Positions 1-8,363 of a DNA stretch of 64,000 nucleotides are shown here, piece after piece (within the stretch, counting starts at the first letter, position 1; each line of letters starts with the position of its first letter). The notes under the pieces are model-generated. The model had not been told where the DNA came from and did not search any database. It saw only the letters and a program-made list of their open reading frames with translations. The translations under genes were made by a program, and so were the position numbers. Source of the stretch: Pseudomonas sp. ANT_J12 (lineage in GTDB: Bacteria; Pseudomonadota; Gammaproteobacteria; Pseudomonadales; Pseudomonadaceae); NCBI RefSeq assembly GCF_008370045.1, contig NZ_VOBN01000014.1:1-64000 (forward strand). The letters run 5' to 3'.

Positions 1-42
1 CTTGCCCGCGAAGGCGTCCGTAAGATCGCCTTCGCGGGCAAG
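1..42. repeat. REP-type palindrome
   Basis: A perfect 16-bp inverted repeat (1-16 CTTGCCCGCGAAGGCG against 27-42) with a 10-nt loop, followed by a CTCCTACAAGATC tail. This is the usual form of Pseudomonas extragenic palindromes. It lies just beyond the 3' end of the minus-strand puuB-like gene, where such repeats commonly sit and may stabilise mRNA ends. Confidence 0.8.
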
Positions 43-83
43 CCTCGCTCCTACAAGATCGGGTTTTCACCAAGAAGAAGGTG

Positions 84-1385
84 TCAGCCAAGCATCTCGC
101 GCAAGCGATACCAGAACATGCCCAGCGCCAGCAGCGGTGAGCGCAAGGCGCGGCCGCCGGGGAAGGTCATGTGCGGCACGGCGCCGAACACATCGAAGCC
201 TTTGCTGTGGCCGGCGTGGATCGCTTCACCCAGCAGCTTGGCGCACCAGTGGGTCACGTTCAGGCCATGGCCGGAATAACCCTGGGCGTAGAACACGTTC
301 GGGTAATGGCTCAAGCGGCCGACCTGGGGAAAACGGTTGGCCGAGATGCCGATCTTGCCGCCCCATTGATAGTCAATGCGCACGCTGGCCAGTTGCGGGA
401 ACACCTTGAGCATGGCCGGGCGCATGTAAGCGGCGATGTCCGAAGGATCGCGCCCGGAGTAGTGACAGGCGCCGCCGAACAGCAAGCGCCGGTCCGCCGA
501 GAGCCGGTAGTAATCCAGGCCGACTTTCTGGTCGCACAGCGCCAGGTTCTGCGGGATCAACTGCGCGGCGACCTCTTCTGACAACGGTTCGGTGGCGATG
601 ATGTAGCTGCCCGCCGGCAGCACCTTGCCGCTGAGTTTCGGTTCGAGTTCTTCGAGGTGCGCATTGCAACCGAGCACCACGCTGCCGGCGCGGATCGTGC
701 CGCCGGCACAACGAACCTGCACGGTGCTGCCATGGATCAACTCCAGCACCGGACTTTGCTCGAAGATCCGCACGCCGAGGGACACGGCCAGACTCGCTTC
801 GCCCAATACCAGGTTGAGCGGGTGCAGATGCCCGGAGCCCATGTCGATCAAGCCACCGGCATACACCCCGGAATTCACCACTTGCTGGCGAATCTGTTCC
901 GGCCCGATCAGTCGGGTCTCATGGGCGTAACCCTGTTCGATGAGACCTTCTTGCTCAACCTTGAACGCCGCAAACTGCGCCGCCGTGTTCGCCAGTTCAC
1001 AGAAGCCCCAGCGCAGGTCGCAGTCGATCCCGTGTTCGCGGATGCGGTTGCCCACCAGCGCCACGGATTCAACCCCGGCCTGCTCCATGTAACGCACGCC
1101 TTCTGCACCGACATAGCGGGCAAACCCGCTGACATCATGGCCGATGCCGCGAATCAACTGCCCGCCGTTGCGCCCGCTGGCGCCCCAGCCAATGCGCCGG
1201 GCCTCCAGCAGGATCACCGACAGCCCGCGTTGCGCCAGTTCGATGGCGGTGTTGACACCCGTGAACCCGCCGCCGATCACGCAGACATCGGCGTCAAGGT
1301 CCGAGGCCAACGTGGGGTAGGGCGCCAGGCGCTTCGCCGTGGCGGCGTAATAGGAATGGGCGTGTTCGTGGCTGTACTGATTCAT
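84..1385 (-). CDS. puuB: gamma-glutamylputrescine oxidoreductase (FAD-dependent)
   Basis: A 433-residue FAD-dependent amine oxidase of the DAO fold. The N-terminal dinucleotide-binding motif GGGFTG lies near residues 38-43 and is followed by a GASGRNGGQ block typical of the PuuB/PauB group. The family oxidises gamma-glutamylputrescine to the gamma-glutamyl-aminobutyraldehyde with release of ammonia and peroxide. Length matches the family (about 430). Its ATG overlaps the stop of the upstream polyamine-binding protein by 4 bp, so the two are translationally coupled, and a puuA-like gene lies further upstream on the same strand. The pathway assignment rests on this context. Related sarcosine- or glycine-type oxidases are the main alternative. 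Confidence 0.88.
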   Translation of the reverse strand: MNQYSHEHAHSYYAATAKRLAPYPTLASDLDADVCVIGGGFTGVNTAIELAQRGLSVILLEARRIGWGASGRNGGQLIRGIGHDVSGFARYVGAEGVRYMEQAGVESVALVGNRIREHGIDCDLRWGFCELANTAAQFAAFKVEQEGLIEQGYAHETRLIGPEQIRQQVVNSGVYAGGLIDMGSGHLHPLNLVLGEASLAVSLGVRIFEQSPVLELIHGSTVQVRCAGGTIRAGSVVLGCNAHLEELEPKLSGKVLPAGSYIIATEPLSEEVAAQLIPQNLALCDQKVGLDYYRLSADRRLLFGGACHYSGRDPSDIAAYMRPAMLKVFPQLASVRIDYQWGGKIGISANRFPQVGRLSHYPNVFYAQGYSGHGLNVTHWCAKLLGEAIHAGHSKGFDVFGAVPHMTFPGGRALRSPLLALGMFWYRLREMLG

Positions 1386-2470
1386 TTGTTGGACTTCACT
1401 TTGCTCCAGGAACGGGTCATCAAACGCATGATCGCCTGGGGCGGGGTGGTAGAAATGTAGAGCTTGTCGAGCACCGCCTGGGAAGGATAGACCTCAGGGT
1501 TGTTCACCAACGCCTCGTCCATGTACTGCTTGGCGGCCGGGTTCGGGTTGGCGTAACCCACCGAGGCGCTGACCTTGGCGATCACTTGCGGGTCCAGCAG
1601 GTAATTGATGAAGGCGAGGGCTTCTTTGGTGTTGGCGGCGTCGGCGGGAATCGCCAGCAGGTCAAACCACAAGTTGCTGCCTTCCTTTGGAATGGCATAG
1701 GCGATGTTCACGCCGTTCTTCGCTTCCTTGGCCCGATTGGCGGCCTGGAACACGTCGCCGGAGTAACCGAACGCCACGCAGATGTCGCCGTTGGCCAGGT
1801 CGGAAACGTATTTCGACGAATGGAAATAGGTGATGTACGGCCGAATGCTCATGAGCTTGGCTTCAGCTTTTTTGAAGTCCTCGGGGTTTTCGCTGCGTGG
1901 GTCCATGCCCATGTAGTTGAGCACCGCCGGGAACACTTCATCCGCCGAGTCCATCATCGATACGCCGCACTGGCTGAGTTTCTTGATGTTCTCCGGCTCG
2001 AACAGCACGGCCCAGGAATCGATATGGTCGATGCCCAGCACTTGCTTGACCTTGTCGACGTTGTAGCCGATGCCGTTGGTGCCCCACAGGTACGGCACCG
2101 AATGCGCGTTCTCGGGATCGTTTTTCTCCAACAGCGTCAGCAGTTTCGGGTCGAGGTTCTTGAAGTTGGGCAGTTGCGAGCGGTCCAGTTTGAGGAACGC
2201 CCCGGCCTTCACCTGGCGCGCGAGAAAGTGGTTGGACGGCACCACTACGTCATACCCGGTGCGGCCGGCGAGCAATTTGCCTTCCAGGGTTTCGTTGGAA
2301 TCGAATACGTCGTAGATCACCTTGATCCCGGTTTTGCCCTGGAAGTCGGCGAGGGTGGTTTCGCCGATGTAATCGGTCCAGTTGTAGACGCTGACCTGTG
2401 GCTGAGCCGGGGCACCGGCACTGAACAGGATCGCCAGCGCGACCGGAACCACGGATTTCAATAGACGCAT
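1382..2470 (-). CDS. periplasmic polyamine-binding protein of an ABC transporter
   Basis: 362 residues with a signal peptide (MRLLKSVVPVALAILFSAG, cleavage near AQPQ) followed by the VSVYNWTDYIGE start typical of PotF/SpuD/SpuE polyamine-binding proteins. It should capture putrescine or spermidine in the periplasm. No permease or ATPase genes are adjacent, so it either serves a transporter encoded elsewhere or is a dedicated orphan receptor. The ATG is preceded by AGAGG at good spacing. It is sandwiched between the puuB- and puuA-like genes, which supports putrescine as substrate. Precise ligand preference cannot be read from sequence. Confidence 0.88.
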   Translation of the reverse strand: MRLLKSVVPVALAILFSAGAPAQPQVSVYNWTDYIGETTLADFQGKTGIKVIYDVFDSNETLEGKLLAGRTGYDVVVPSNHFLARQVKAGAFLKLDRSQLPNFKNLDPKLLTLLEKNDPENAHSVPYLWGTNGIGYNVDKVKQVLGIDHIDSWAVLFEPENIKKLSQCGVSMMDSADEVFPAVLNYMGMDPRSENPEDFKKAEAKLMSIRPYITYFHSSKYVSDLANGDICVAFGYSGDVFQAANRAKEAKNGVNIAYAIPKEGSNLWFDLLAIPADAANTKEALAFINYLLDPQVIAKVSASVGYANPNPAAKQYMDEALVNNPEVYPSQAVLDKLYISTTPPQAIMRLMTRSWSKVKSNK

Positions 2471-2500
2471 TCGACACCTCTTTTTGTTGTTGGATGATCG

Positions 2501-2547
2501 TTCCCACGCTCTGCGTGGGAATGCAGCCCGGAACGCTCTGCGTCCCT
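2501..2547. repeat. REP/BIME-like repeat
   Basis: TTCCCACGC (2501-2509) and GCGTGGGAA (2513-2521) form a perfect 9-bp stem with a 3-nt loop. A second, imperfect GGAACGC/GCGTCCC stem follows at 2531-2547. Such paired palindromes are abundant between genes in fluorescent pseudomonads. It separates puuA-like from the binding-protein gene. Confidence 0.7.
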
Positions 2548-2555
2548 TTGCCGGA

Positions 2556-3914
2556 TTAGACGCTCAGCAGCAGAAACTCCCGCTCCCAGGAACTGATCAC
2601 GCGCTTGAAGTTTTCATGTTCGGCGCGTTTCACGGCGACATACCCGCGCACGAATTTGCTGCCCAGGTAACGCCCGACGGTTTCGCATTCTTCCATCTGG
2701 CTCAGGGCGTCTTCGATGGTGATCGGCAGGCGCAGGTTGCGACGTTCATAGGCACGCCCCTGCACCGCAGCGCTCGGCTCGATCTTCTCGACCATGCCGA
2801 GGTAACCGCACAACAGGCTCGCGGCAATCGCCAGGTACGGGTTGGCATCGGCGCCCGGCAAACGGTTTTCCACGCGCATGGCGTCCGGGGTGGAGGTCGG
2901 CACACGCAGGCCGACGGTGCGGTTTTCTTCGCCCCATTCAACGTTCACCGGTGCCGAGGTGTCCGGCAGAAAGCGGCGGAACGAGTTCACGTTGGGCGCG
3001 AACATCGGCAGCACTTTCGGGATGTACTTTTGCAGGCCGCCGATGTGGTGCAGGAACAACTCGCTCATCTTGCCGTCGGCATCAGCGAAGATCGGCTGAC
3101 CGGTGACGATGTCGACCACGCTCTGGTGCAAATGCATGGCGCTGCCCGGCTCGTCGCCAATCGGCTTGGCCATGAAGGTCGCGGTCACGTTGTGCTTGAG
3201 CGCCGCTTCGCGCAGGGTGCGTTTGAACACGGTGATCTGGTCGGCCAGGTCGAGGGCATCGCCGTGGCGGAAGTTGATTTCCATCTGCGCCGGGCCGTCT
3301 TCGTGGATCAGCGTGTCGAGGTCCAGGCCCTGGAGTTCGCACCAGTCGTAGACGTCTTCGAACAACGGATCGAATTCGTTGGCGGCATCGATGGAGAACG
3401 ACTGCCGGCCACTTTCCGCTCGGCCGGAACGGCCCAGGGGTGCCTTGAGCGGCAAGTCCGGATCTTCACAGCGCTGGGTCAGGTAGAACTCCATTTCCGG
3501 CGCGACAATTGGCTTCCAGCCCTTGTCGGTGTACAGCTGCAAGACTTTCTTCAGCACGTTGCGCGGCGACAGTTCGATCGGGTTGCCGAACTTGTCGAAG
3601 GTGTCGTGGATCACGATGGCGGTCGGCTCGATGGCCCATGGAATCACATACACCGCGTCGGCCACGGGTTTACAGACCATGTCGATATCGGCCGGGTCGA
3701 GCAGGTCGTAGTAGATGTCGTCGTCGACAAAATCCCCGGTTACTGTTTGCAGAAGCACACTTTCCGGCAGGCGCATGCCTCGCTCATGCAGGAACTTGTT
3801 GGTGGGTGCAATCTTGCCGCGAGCGATGCCGGTCAAGTCGCTGACCACACACTCGACCTCAGTAATCTTGTGATCTTTCAGCCACGTGAACAGCTGATCG
3901 AAAGGGACATTCAT
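2556..3914 (-). CDS. puuA: gamma-glutamylputrescine synthetase (glutamine synthetase-like)
   Basis: Glutamine-synthetase-fold enzyme that ligates glutamate to putrescine using ATP, the first step of the PuuA/PauA pathway. The chosen ATG at 3914 (protein MNVPFDQLFTWLKDHK) has a GAGG Shine-Dalgarno 7 nt upstream and gives 452 residues, the normal size. The open frame extends further upstream without a good ribosome site. The metal-binding EMEFYL block is near residues 140-145, and a LNPYLAIAASL-like C-terminal block is present. Orientation and neighbours (binding protein, FAD oxidase) support polyamine breakdown rather than nitrogen assimilation. Pseudomonads usually have several paralogues, so diamine specificity is uncertain. 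Confidence 0.9.
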   Translation of the reverse strand: MNVPFDQLFTWLKDHKITEVECVVSDLTGIARGKIAPTNKFLHERGMRLPESVLLQTVTGDFVDDDIYYDLLDPADIDMVCKPVADAVYVIPWAIEPTAIVIHDTFDKFGNPIELSPRNVLKKVLQLYTDKGWKPIVAPEMEFYLTQRCEDPDLPLKAPLGRSGRAESGRQSFSIDAANEFDPLFEDVYDWCELQGLDLDTLIHEDGPAQMEINFRHGDALDLADQITVFKRTLREAALKHNVTATFMAKPIGDEPGSAMHLHQSVVDIVTGQPIFADADGKMSELFLHHIGGLQKYIPKVLPMFAPNVNSFRRFLPDTSAPVNVEWGEENRTVGLRVPTSTPDAMRVENRLPGADANPYLAIAASLLCGYLGMVEKIEPSAAVQGRAYERRNLRLPITIEDALSQMEECETVGRYLGSKFVRGYVAVKRAEHENFKRVISSWEREFLLLSV

Positions 3915-4075
3915 AAAGACCTCGTTATTGGTTTTGGTAACGCCGGGGAGGGCGGTCGCATCCGACAGACACTTCCCCTGAAGCGCGTTGACGACTATCT
4001 TGGGCGAGCCTTGCGGTTCCATCTATCCACTTTAAGCAGCACCAAAACGCACCAAACGAGTGCGTAAGGTCACCC

Positions 4076-4984
4076 ATGACAGTGTGCAATCCGTTACAAG
4101 TCCAAGCGTTCAATACCGCCGATGTCGCCGAGCAAATCCGCGCCACACCGGGTTGGGTGCAGCATTACCAGCAGATGTCGCCGGGGCATTTCGCCGGGCT
4201 GGTGCGTTATCTGGACCTGCAAGGCGTAGAGATTTACGAAGAACACATGAACACCCGGGTCGAGCAGAATTTCAGTGCGCCGCAGGGGTCACTGGCGTTC
4301 TGTTTTGATCGCAGTGACAACTCGCTGTACGTGCTGAATGGCGAAAGTCGCAACATCTGGATCACCCCGGAGAACTATCAGGAGATCGCCGTGGTGTTCG
4401 GTCCTGAGTTCGTGCAGCGCCATGGCTTGAATGTGACACGGCTGGAAGGGCTGTTCATGTCGCCGCTCAATTGCCAGCAGAACGCGCTGTTCAGCCGCTG
4501 GTTAAGCGGGACCTTGACCCGATTGGCACAAACCCTGGACCCGCCCAGTCGCGAAGCCTTGACCCTGCAACTGCTGGAAGACTGCCTGTACATCCTCGAC
4601 AACGCCTGCGTGCGCCTGGATCAGGGCGGGTTGCAGCGGCGGACCGAGGAGCGAACGATCATGAAGCGCGTCGGCGAATGGGCCGCCGATGCGCCGGAAG
4701 AAACCCTCAACTTGCTCGAGCTTTCCCAGGTCGCGGGGGTTTCGCTGCGTCAGTTACAGCATGCGTTCAAGGCCTTTACCGGGATGACACCGACCCATTG
4801 GTTGCGCTTGCGCCGGCTCAATAGTGCGCATCGCGAATTACTCAGCCGCACAGCGATGCAGACCACGGTCGCCGAAGTGGCGATGCATTGGTCGTTCTGG
4901 CATTTGGGGAGGTTTTCCAGCAGTTATTACGCGCTGTTCAAAGAGTTGCCGAGTGAGACGCTCAAGCGTGGCAGTCGAGTGTAA
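4076..4984 (+). CDS. AraC-family transcriptional regulator
   Basis: 302 residues, with an N-terminal sensor domain of no obvious enzyme similarity. The C-terminal double helix-turn-helix is roughly residues 195-300, with blocks such as LSQVAGVSLRQLQHAF and a TPTHWLRLRRLN linker typical of AraC/XylS proteins. It is transcribed divergently from the puuA-like gene across about 160 bp, so it probably controls the polyamine genes or itself. No operator could be identified by eye. The inducer is unknown. Confidence 0.85.
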   Translation: MTVCNPLQVQAFNTADVAEQIRATPGWVQHYQQMSPGHFAGLVRYLDLQGVEIYEEHMNTRVEQNFSAPQGSLAFCFDRSDNSLYVLNGESRNIWITPENYQEIAVVFGPEFVQRHGLNVTRLEGLFMSPLNCQQNALFSRWLSGTLTRLAQTLDPPSREALTLQLLEDCLYILDNACVRLDQGGLQRRTEERTIMKRVGEWAADAPEETLNLLELSQVAGVSLRQLQHAFKAFTGMTPTHWLRLRRLNSAHRELLSRTAMQTTVAEVAMHWSFWHLGRFSSSYYALFKELPSETLKRGSRV

Positions 4985-5185
4985 CTAAGCCGGCAACTAG
5001 TAATTGCCTGTAGGACGCATCCTGCATATGTAGCTCGATGTTTCGGGGCCGATCGACTTTCGAATCTATTTCTTTGCGCATCAAGTAGTTAGAGCTTCCG
5101 CCAAGCATTCCTTTTATTTGACGAGGCACCACGGTCATCTAGCTTCTGTTCGTCGCTATCGACATCAATGAACCGAGGCAAACGT

Positions 5186-6385
5186 ATGTCTGTTGTGTTG
5201 AAAGATTCAGAAAGCAGTAATGATCTTCCCAAAGCTGTACTGCATCTGATCTCGGGTGAATATCCGGGTGTGGCTCGCAGTGCCGGGGTATTTACCAAAG
5301 AAGATGTCATCAAAATAAAACAGTATGTGAAGAAAGGTTTGTCACTGCCGAGCGAACTGCCGGAAGTCGAGTCGTACCTGAAATACACCAGGCTCGATAT
5401 CCCCGGGCTGGAACCCAGTGATATCCAGGTGCTATTCAAGAAAATCCGCATACACGCCGCCAGTTGGGATGCGGTCGAAAACAAGATCATCCAGCAAAGC
5501 ATCGACTTGAGTTCGGCGGCTAAAAACATTGTCAGCAGTGGTGGCGAGATCATTTCCGTGATCAAGGAAATGCCGATCATGGACCGGGTCCGGACCACCT
5601 TGGGTCAACGGAGCAAAGATGAACTGGAAGGTATCCGATATACCTCGGATGACGGTGAAGTCGCGTCAGCGGTGACTGAAATCATCGAGTTGATGAAGGC
5701 CGACATCAAGCGCCAGCAGGGCGCAACCAAAGAGCTGAAAGACCGTATATCCAACTTCAAGATCGAACTGGCCGGTGGCGAATTGTCCACCGGCAAGCGA
5801 GCCTTTGGCTTGCAGTCCGAGGTCAAGGCCAAGTACGACCTGATGGAACGCAACAGTCTGCTCGAATCCATCGCCAGTTCCAAAGAAGCCATCCGGACCA
5901 AAAAAGACCGGATCACCCAGTTGGATAAGGACTACGACTATTACGTCGGTATGTCGTTTTCCGGTGGCTTGCCGATTTTCTGGCCGATTTCCGGCTCGAT
6001 CTTTGGTCCGAAAGCCGAAGCCGCCCGCAAAGAGCGCAATGCGCTGAAGAGCGAAGTTGATGAGTTGGAACTGTCCGTCAGTGGCAAGGAAGGATTGCAA
6101 AGCGCCATGGAGAGCTCCCTGTCGAACTTTGGCGATATCGGCATCCGCATGGCCGGCGCTGAAGCGGCACTCAATATCCTCAACACGATGTGGCAAACCA
6201 TTCTGAGCAAGATCGATGCATCCGCCGAACAATTCGCACGGATCAACGATGCCTTGCGCCTGACCTCATTTGTCGCGGAATTCGCGATGGTCATCGACCC
6301 GTGGCGCGATGTGAAAAACACCGCAGGTGAGTTGGTGGCTGTATTTAATGAAGCCCTGGAAGAATACAAAAAGAACTTTAATTGA
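5186..6385 (+). CDS. xaxA: alpha-xenorhabdolysin family binary toxin subunit A
   Basis: 399 residues, close to XaxA/YaxA (about 400). Much of the protein is predicted amphipathic helix and coiled coil (residues 85-140 and 160-250). A single Gly/Pro/aromatic hydrophobic hairpin lies at about 253-274 (YYVGMSFSGGLPIFWPISG), the membrane-active segment position of this alpha pore-forming toxin family. XaxA binds membranes and recruits XaxB to form a pore. Start chosen at 5186 because GAGG lies 8 nt upstream; an ATG at 5168 in the same frame has no ribosome site. No signal peptide is visible, as in the characterised homologues. The partner follows immediately. Confidence 0.88.
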   Translation: MSVVLKDSESSNDLPKAVLHLISGEYPGVARSAGVFTKEDVIKIKQYVKKGLSLPSELPEVESYLKYTRLDIPGLEPSDIQVLFKKIRIHAASWDAVENKIIQQSIDLSSAAKNIVSSGGEIISVIKEMPIMDRVRTTLGQRSKDELEGIRYTSDDGEVASAVTEIIELMKADIKRQQGATKELKDRISNFKIELAGGELSTGKRAFGLQSEVKAKYDLMERNSLLESIASSKEAIRTKKDRITQLDKDYDYYVGMSFSGGLPIFWPISGSIFGPKAEAARKERNALKSEVDELELSVSGKEGLQSAMESSLSNFGDIGIRMAGAEAALNILNTMWQTILSKIDASAEQFARINDALRLTSFVAEFAMVIDPWRDVKNTAGELVAVFNEALEEYKKNFN

Positions 6386-6412
6386 TTGCCCGGCGACCAA
6401 AGGATGACTGCC

Positions 6413-7456
6413 ATGACTAATGTGACACCGATCGATAATCCGCGTATTCCCGACATCGACGTTAAAAAAATCATTCAAACCATTCGCGATATTTCGAGGC
6501 TGGCCAGCTTCCGACAGAACCGGTCCGACGTATTGCAGGAGAGGGCGCTGCGGGTTTCCGCGTATCTGAACAACATCGATAAAACCATGCGTGAATCTTT
6601 CCCGGTATTGCTGACCGCGCTGAATGGCGCCACCGGCCAGAGCTACTTTGATGCCCTCGCCGAGTTGAACGACGCTTTGGCCAGGAATGATCTGACGGCG
6701 CAAGATCGAGAAATGGTCGGCGAGGAAGTCGTGAACATCAAACGCAACATCGAGGCGATGCTGGAAGGCGTTGAAGCCAAGTTTACCGACCGCTCCCGGT
6801 TTCTCGAGAACGAAGTACGCAGCCTTTACAGGGTTGAAATAGATGAGCGTGCGGATGAACCGCTGAAAGTGGCCAGGGCGCGCAAAGCCAGAATCCTGGA
6901 GGAGTTGAATGATCACAGCCTGAGCAAAGCGAAAGCCGAGCACCAGCGAGACACGCTGATCAAGGCGCAGGACGTGATTCGCGAGTTCAACCTGGCGGAC
7001 ATGTATAAAAACTACATCCCAGACGGTGAAGCGCTTGACGGCCTGGACATGGAGAATCCGAAAAAAGAAGCGGTGAAGCAGGGGATTGAACTGGTCAGAA
7101 AGGTGCTGGGCGTTGTGTCTGACAGCATCAAGTACAGTGAACTGGCGACCTCACGGAACAATCTGGACAAGGAGATTCAGAGCCTCTCTCAGTTGAAGGA
7201 TGGATTGAACAGAGAGCTTCAGACGGCCGAGGATGCCTTATCCGACATCAACGCCATCGTGGAAGTAAGCCGTCAACGCAGAACAGTCGGTGAGGAAATC
7301 ATTACTGTGGCGGGTGTATGGTTGGGGTTTTCGCTGAATCTGGATAATCTGAAACGGATGGATTACACCCAGGCTGAGTTGTCGAGATTCCTGAATCGAT
7401 ACAAATCTCATCTAGCGACGTTAAGCACTGACTACAACAGCATCATGATTCATTGA
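6413..7456 (+). CDS. xaxB: alpha-xenorhabdolysin family binary toxin subunit B
   Basis: 347 residues, matching XaxB/YaxB length. Long helical segments with heptad-like spacing (residues 70-135 and 215-300) flank a short hydrophobic stretch near 290-305 (VAGVWLGFSLNL). In the family B inserts into the membrane after binding A. ATG 6413 is preferred because AAAGG precedes it by 9 nt; the ATG at 6404 abuts that ribosome site. It follows xaxA with 27 bp between and shares its direction, so the two are probably cotranscribed. Assigned from pair organisation plus subunit lengths; the B subunit alone would be a weaker call. Confidence 0.85.
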   Translation: MTNVTPIDNPRIPDIDVKKIIQTIRDISRLASFRQNRSDVLQERALRVSAYLNNIDKTMRESFPVLLTALNGATGQSYFDALAELNDALARNDLTAQDREMVGEEVVNIKRNIEAMLEGVEAKFTDRSRFLENEVRSLYRVEIDERADEPLKVARARKARILEELNDHSLSKAKAEHQRDTLIKAQDVIREFNLADMYKNYIPDGEALDGLDMENPKKEAVKQGIELVRKVLGVVSDSIKYSELATSRNNLDKEIQSLSQLKDGLNRELQTAEDALSDINAIVEVSRQRRTVGEEIITVAGVWLGFSLNLDNLKRMDYTQAELSRFLNRYKSHLATLSTDYNSIMIH

Positions 7457-7463
7457 TACAGAC

Positions 7464-7492
7464 GTGCGGTTTATCCTACGGATTGACCGCAC
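7464..7492 (+). terminator. possible terminator after xaxB
   Basis: GTGCGGT (7464-7470) pairs perfectly with ACCGCAC (7486-7492) around a 15-nt loop, followed by TTTAATT. The loop is long and the T-tract short, so this is a plausible but weak intrinsic terminator just downstream of the xaxB stop. Confidence 0.45.
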
Positions 7493-7626
7493 TTTAATTG
7501 GCGCTGTGTAGAGTAGGGTGTTCGCGCATATATGCTATAAAATAATAACTATGCTAAATGACCGTTTAGTTTAGTTATAAAAAATACTTTTATATCAGCA
7601 CCATTATGGAAGAAGGACACAGGAAG

Positions 7627-8133
7627 ATGCACAGCCAACCCAATGCCAAGGAACTGATCAACGCTCTCGAATTGGAAGAACACGTTGAAGGCGGTTATTA
7701 CCGCAGAACCTTTCAATCGGATCGCCACCCCATGGTCGAGACCGAGCGCGGCCAGCGCTATTTGATGACCTCCATCTATTACTTGCTGACTCGGAATTCG
7801 CCCATTGGCTATTTTCACTTCAACCAATCCGACATCGTGCATTACTACCATCTGGGCGATGCAATCCAGTACAGCCTGATTTTCCCGGACGGCACATTGC
7901 AAACTGTGGTGATGGGCGGCGACGTTGTTGCGGGTCAGTGTTTGCAGTTGCACGTACCCGGCGGTATCTGGAAGGCTTCGCGGATTATCGACGGACCTGC
8001 GGGTTACGGTCTGATCAGTGAAGCGGTTTCGCCTGGATTCGATTACGCGGATATGGAAATGAGCGACCGCCAGAAACTCACGGCGCAGTTTCCCGAGCAT
8101 ACGGCGCTGATCGAGAAAATGACGCAGGGGTAA
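7627..8133 (+). CDS. cupin-superfamily protein (DUF985-like)
   Basis: 168 residues resembling the DUF985 (Cupin_5) family. It opens with a KELINALELEEHVEGGYYRRTF block and contains FHFNQSDIVHYYHLGDAI and a late GGDVVAGQ strand typical of a small beta barrel. Members are often annotated as hypothetical sugar- or nucleotide-binding proteins; the substrate is unknown. ATG 7627 is chosen since AGGAAG lies directly upstream; an ATG at 7606 has no ribosome site. It is the last gene of normal base composition before the AT-richer transposition module, so it may mark the left edge of the insertion. Confidence 0.75.
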   Translation: MHSQPNAKELINALELEEHVEGGYYRRTFQSDRHPMVETERGQRYLMTSIYYLLTRNSPIGYFHFNQSDIVHYYHLGDAIQYSLIFPDGTLQTVVMGGDVVAGQCLQLHVPGGIWKASRIIDGPAGYGLISEAVSPGFDYADMEMSDRQKLTAQFPEHTALIEKMTQG

Positions 8134-8208
8134 TGCGGTGCAGGTGATCGAGATCGAGTGCTTCAAGTCGGTCAGAAGTATTTACACGTGAAGGACCTGG
8201 CGTGGTCA

Positions 8209-8362
8209 TGTCGTAAACACTTAATGTCAAGAATTTGTATCTCGTTGATTTTTAGAATTATCTTTTTGCGCGCATGTGACGTCTATCCGAAAAATGATCT
8301 TTTTTTTGCATTTAAATGGCATTCTGCTTGAATTATTGTATTTAGATAATATTCGAATCCGC
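8209..8362. other. candidate left end of the Tni transposon
   Basis: Base composition falls sharply here. TGTCG at 8209-8213 has the form of the terminal bases of Tn7/Tn5053-type elements, and TGTC recurs at 8225-8228. The first transposase gene begins about 150 bp inside. No matching inverted end was found by eye to the right of the module, so the call is tentative. Confidence 0.3.
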
Positions 8363-8363
8363 C

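Noticed and set aside
2484..4067. A 527-codon plus-strand frame over the puuA-like gene
   Set aside because: It is the antisense shadow of a well-defined glutamine-synthetase-like gene and has no family features.
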